Part shown: positions 5,843 to 7,951 of the stretch, one piece after another | Layout: each line of letters begins with the position of its first letter | How positions within the stretch are numbered: the stretch's first letter is position 1 | DNA from: an uncultured Clostridia bacterium | Lineage (GTDB): Bacteria; Bacillota; Clostridia; Christensenellales; UBA1242 | Assembly: GCA_947628195.1 (NCBI GenBank) | Contig: CANQZB010000041.1 | Location: forward strand, 1-7,951 | Direction of reading: 5' to 3' | DNA length: 7,951 bases | The notes under the pieces: generated by a model | What the model was told of the DNA's origin: nothing | Databases searched by the model: none | The model's input: only the letters and a program-made list of their open reading frames with translations | Made by a program: the position numbers and the translations under genes

Positions 5843-5871
5843 CTTTTAGCACGAAAATTCAATATAGTCAA
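5843..5871 (-). promoter_or_regulatory. Promoter of the ppx-like/mreB-like operon
   Basis: The minus strand reads TTGACT (5871-5866; 5 of 6), a 17-bp spacer, then TAAAAG (5848-5843; 4 of 6). An A6 tract (5881-5876) lies just upstream of the -35 box, as an UP element would. The leader to the ATG at 5808 is about 28 nt. Confidence 0.65.
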
Positions 5872-5875
5872 TAGG

Positions 5876-6035
5876 TTTTTTAAAATTTGTTTAAAAAATT
5901 TTTTTAGCCAATTTTTTCTTTTTTAAGCCTTAAATAACTTGTTTTTATAAAACTTTGCAAAAATTTTTTGTTTTGTTCGTTTTTTGTGTTGTTTTTAATG
6001 TTTTTTAAGTTTTTTATAAGATTTTTTGAATTTTT
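5876..6035 (-). other. Phased A-tract intergenic region, possible curved DNA
   Basis: This stretch has no confident gene or terminator. The plus strand is dominated by runs of 5-7 T (A on the transcribed minus strand). From 5942 to 6035, tract centres fall near 5944, 5964, 5982, 5994, 6003, 6012, 6024 and 6033. The spacings are about 10 bp or about twice that, matching the helical repeat and favouring intrinsic bending. The minus strand is almost free of G between about 5970 and 6033. It joins the 3' end of the pseudouridine synthase gene to the promoter of the next operon. In the frame of that gene it also reads as lysine-rich sequence broken by stops. Confidence 0.55.
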
Positions 6036-6732
6036 AATTAATTATTTTGTTTATCTCCTCTTTAAAATTAACGAATATAGAATTGCTATAATCTGGCTCA
6101 ACTTTAAAAACCATGTTTTGTTTTGTTGTAGGGTGAGTGAATGTTAACTTATATGCCCACAAAGCCAAATTGCCTTTATGCGTTGTGTCGCCATACTTAA
6201 AGTCTGCATAAATTGGGCAATTTAATTGCTTTGCCATTTGCACCCTTATTTGATGGCTTCGCCCTGTAATTAAATTCACATCAACTAAAGATAAATTTCT
6301 TTTAGTTTCAATTACGTTATATTCTAAAACGGCCTCTTTACTGCCCGTTTCCAATTTTGGAACTATAGAAACCGTGTTGGTTTTAGCATCTTTCTTTAAA
6401 TATGTGGTTAATCTATCAAAATTTTGTTGGGGCCTGCCATTAATAACTGCTAAATAATTTTTGTGCATTGTTTTATTTTTTAATTCGGCACTTAATCGGC
6501 TTGCCGATTTGCTTGTTTTGGCAAAAACCATAACTCCGCCAGTAACCCTATCAAGCCTATGCACTAACCCAAGATATACATTGCCCGGTTTATTATCTCG
6601 CTGTTTTATAAATGCTTTAATTGCGGTTAGCATATCTTCATCCTTACTTTCATCTTCTTGCACGGCGATGTTGTAAGGTTTAACCACCACAATAATATGA
6701 TTATCTTCATAAAGTATTTGTAAATTATCCAT
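6034..6732 (-). CDS. RluA-family pseudouridine synthase
   Basis: Codes for 232 residues. The RluA-family catalytic motif HRLDRVTGGVMVFAKT is at 58-73, with the nucleophile D61. LITGRSHQIRVQ (154-165) is the conserved substrate and fold motif, and KNYLAVINGRP (91-101) is also typical. These enzymes isomerise uridine to pseudouridine in 23S rRNA or tRNA. No N-terminal S4 RNA-binding domain is present: the protein starts directly with the catalytic domain (LQILYEDNHIIVVVKP), so it is a short single-domain member. The exact RNA site cannot be told from sequence. It begins 2 bases after the methyltransferase stop, and its AAAGGA ribosome-binding site lies within the last codons of that gene. The downstream region continues in frame with a lysine-rich stretch after the TAA stop. 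No clear terminator follows. Confidence 0.94.
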   Translation of the reverse strand: MDNLQILYEDNHIIVVVKPYNIAVQEDESKDEDMLTAIKAFIKQRDNKPGNVYLGLVHRLDRVTGGVMVFAKTSKSASRLSAELKNKTMHKNYLAVINGRPQQNFDRLTTYLKKDAKTNTVSIVPKLETGSKEAVLEYNVIETKRNLSLVDVNLITGRSHQIRVQMAKQLNCPIYADFKYGDTTHKGNLALWAYKLTFTHPTTKQNMVFKVEPDYSNSIFVNFKEEINKIIN

Positions 6733-6734
6733 AT

Positions 6735-7583
6735 TTATCCTTTAAAAGTTTTAATTGCACTGCACCCGCAAGGAAGAACGATTCCTTCTTCCTTCGTTGG
6801 CAAGCCAATTTCGTAACTTTCTGCCTTGCCACCCGAAATTGCGCTGTTTAAAATGTTTTCCATAACCGTTGGTTGCAAACCCGTTGTGTAACTGTTTATT
6901 AACACAAATAGTGGATTGTTTGACAACACTTTGTTGCACAATTTTACAAAATTAAAAATGTTATCTTCTATCTTCCACGTTTCACCTTTTGGCCCGCGCC
7001 CAAAAGAAGGTGGGTCCATAATTATGGCATCATATTTATTACTGCGCCTAATTTCACGTTCAACAAATTTAATGCAATCTTCTTGAATAAATCTAATATT
7101 ACTTACATTGTTTAATTGGGCGTTGATTTTTGCAATATCAATCATGCTTTTTGCCGCGTCAATATGTGTAACTTTAGCCCCCGCCAATGCGCACGCCACA
7201 CTTGCACCACCCGTATAGGCAAACAAGTTTAAAACTTTAATTTCCCTGTTCGCATCCTTTATTAATTTTTCCATTATATCCCAATTCACCGCCTGCTCAG
7301 GAAACAAACAAATGTGCTTAAAATTCATCGGTTCTATGTGAAATTTAATGTTTTTTCGTGAAATTATTAAATTTTTTTGAAAATTTTTACTAAATTTCCA
7401 ATTTCCAGATTTATTTTCAGTGCGCAAAAATTTTGCGTCAACATCATCATTTATTTTTTTATCTGTGTTCCAAATAACTTGTGGGTCTGGGCGCAAAAAA
7501 GTGTAACCGCCAATTCTTTCCAATTTTTCCCCACTAGCGGTTTTTAAAATTTCATAATCTTTCCAACCAACTGCAATTTTCAT
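6735..7583 (-). CDS. Class I SAM-dependent rRNA methyltransferase, RlmI-like
   Basis: Codes for 282 residues of the RlmI/RlmK-related Rossmann methyltransferase group. A short N-terminal domain with YEILKTASGEKLERIGG (10-26) and RPDPQVIW (31-38) precedes the fold. The SAM-binding motif I VLNLFAYTGG is at 117-126, the acidic end of the next strand (HID) at 140-142, and the catalytic DPPSFGRGPKGE at 190-201, followed by W203. RlmI makes 5-methylcytosine at position 1962 of 23S rRNA; the substrate here is inferred only. The N-terminal PUA domain of E. coli RlmI is absent. The ATG overlaps the stop of the CBS gene by one base (TAATG), with only a weak GGA upstream, so translation is probably coupled. 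The next gene is a pseudouridine synthase, which supports an rRNA-modification operon. Confidence 0.88.
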   Translation of the reverse strand: MKIAVGWKDYEILKTASGEKLERIGGYTFLRPDPQVIWNTDKKINDDVDAKFLRTENKSGNWKFSKNFQKNLIISRKNIKFHIEPMNFKHICLFPEQAVNWDIMEKLIKDANREIKVLNLFAYTGGASVACALAGAKVTHIDAAKSMIDIAKINAQLNNVSNIRFIQEDCIKFVEREIRRSNKYDAIIMDPPSFGRGPKGETWKIEDNIFNFVKLCNKVLSNNPLFVLINSYTTGLQPTVMENILNSAISGGKAESYEIGLPTKEEGIVLPCGCSAIKTFKG

Positions 7584-7951
7584 TAATACACATCCAAAAT
7601 CTTTTTCATATCAATGATGTCCGCAGAAGAAATTATGCCAAGAGGCCTGCCCGTATCTTTACCGTTTTTTGTTATTAAAATTATTAAAAGTTTTCTATTG
7701 TTTTCAAAATAATTCATTGCGTTGTCAATTGTTAAATCGGTGTCTGCCAACATAAAGTAATAATCTTCACCCATTGAATTTATTATTTCGCCAACAGAAG
7801 TGTTTTCAATAAACTCTTGCAAATTAACCTGCTCACCAACCTTTTGCCCTAACACCGTTAACAACTTGCGGGCGTTTAAAATGCCCATAAGTTTTTCACC
7901 GTCATAAGTTGGCAAATTGCCATACCCTGTGCGTGCAATAAGTTCCATTGC
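7583..7951 (-). CDS. CBS-domain protein, C-terminal part
   Basis: The frame is open to the right edge, so the 5' end is missing; the first in-window Met (codon at 7948) is probably internal. The 122 visible codons hold the second half of one CBS motif (AMELIARTGYGNLPTYDGEKLMGILNARK split over the edge region) and one more complete CBS motif. The latter has DTDLTIDNAMNYFENNRK (about 68-85), ILITKNGK and PLGIISSADII (about 102-112). CBS pairs bind adenine nucleotides or SAM and regulate attached domains or partners. No catalytic domain is visible, so either it lies upstream or this is a stand-alone CBS pair protein. It is the first visible gene of the operon and overlaps the methyltransferase start by one base. 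Confidence 0.82.
   Translation of the reverse strand, partial: AMELIARTGYGNLPTYDGEKLMGILNARKLLTVLGQKVGEQVNLQEFIENTSVGEIINSMGEDYYFMLADTDLTIDNAMNYFENNRKLLIILITKNGKDTGRPLGIISSADIIDMKKILDVY

Noticed and set aside
5543..5926. A long plus-strand open frame across the ppx-like start and the T-rich gap
   Set aside because: It runs antisense to a confident gene, its product is a composition-driven Phe/Ile/Leu-rich string, and no ribosome-binding site was found. It is a shadow frame.
1..7951. Possible reassigned TGA codon, because no gene here ends in TGA (TAA and TAG only)
   Set aside because: There are only ten stops in an AT-rich sequence. Tryptophans are encoded by TGG, and no gene needs an internal TGA. 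There is no evidence for recoding.
1..7951. CRISPR arrays, insertion sequences, tRNA or rRNA genes
   Set aside because: I saw no regularly spaced repeats, transposase motifs, terminal inverted repeats or tRNA-like cloverleaf sequences on either strand.

Overview
This window is AT-rich, and every gene I can support lies on the minus strand. It therefore reads from right (7951) to left (1). Gene content and order point to a low-GC Gram-positive bacterium (Bacillota, Clostridia-like, probably an uncultured lineage). The left end carries rplU immediately followed by prp, the ribosomal-processing protease unique to lineages that cleave L27. To its right are an M50/SpoIVFB-type protease, minE, minD and an MreB-family gene. 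This matches the classical Bacillota 'mre-min-spoIVF-rplU' neighbourhood, but here it is compressed and altered: no mreC, mreD, minC or spoIVFA is present in the window. The strong promoters have textbook sigma-A boxes and the two strong terminators are hairpins with T tracts.

Layout in transcription order. (1) 7951-6034: a translationally coupled operon of a CBS-domain protein (5' end outside the window), an RlmI-like SAM methyltransferase and an RluA-family pseudouridine synthase, suggesting an rRNA-modification unit. (2) 6035-5876: about 160 bp with no confident gene, made of repeated A/T tracts near helical phase, ending against a promoter. (3) 5808-3289: an operon of two proteins of the actin/hexokinase/Hsp70 fold. 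One is a Ppx/GppA-like protein and the other is MreB-like. Both have lost key nucleotide-site residues, and the operon ends in a strong terminator. (4) 3166-2151: minD and minE, coupled by a one-base overlap, with nearly identical ribosome-binding regions. (5) 2012-1218: an M50 intramembrane metalloprotease with a degenerate CBS-like tail and no visible Shine-Dalgarno. (6) 1115-564: an unrecognised 183-residue protein with its own perfect-consensus promoter and strong terminator. (7) 506 to the left edge: a perfect-consensus promoter, a structured 5' leader, rplU (L21) and the first 26 residues of Prp. rpmA (L27) is expected just beyond the left edge.

How the genes may work together: MinD and MinE form the membrane oscillator that positions division, and MreB relatives organise wall elongation. 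The degenerate MreB-like/Ppx-like pair sits where mreBCD normally lies, so a role in cell shape or division is the natural guess, but it is only inference from position. The most interesting items are this pair of apparent pseudo-ATPases, the lone strongly expressed unknown gene, the phased A-tract region with an in-frame lysine-rich relic, and the odd start of the M50 protease.
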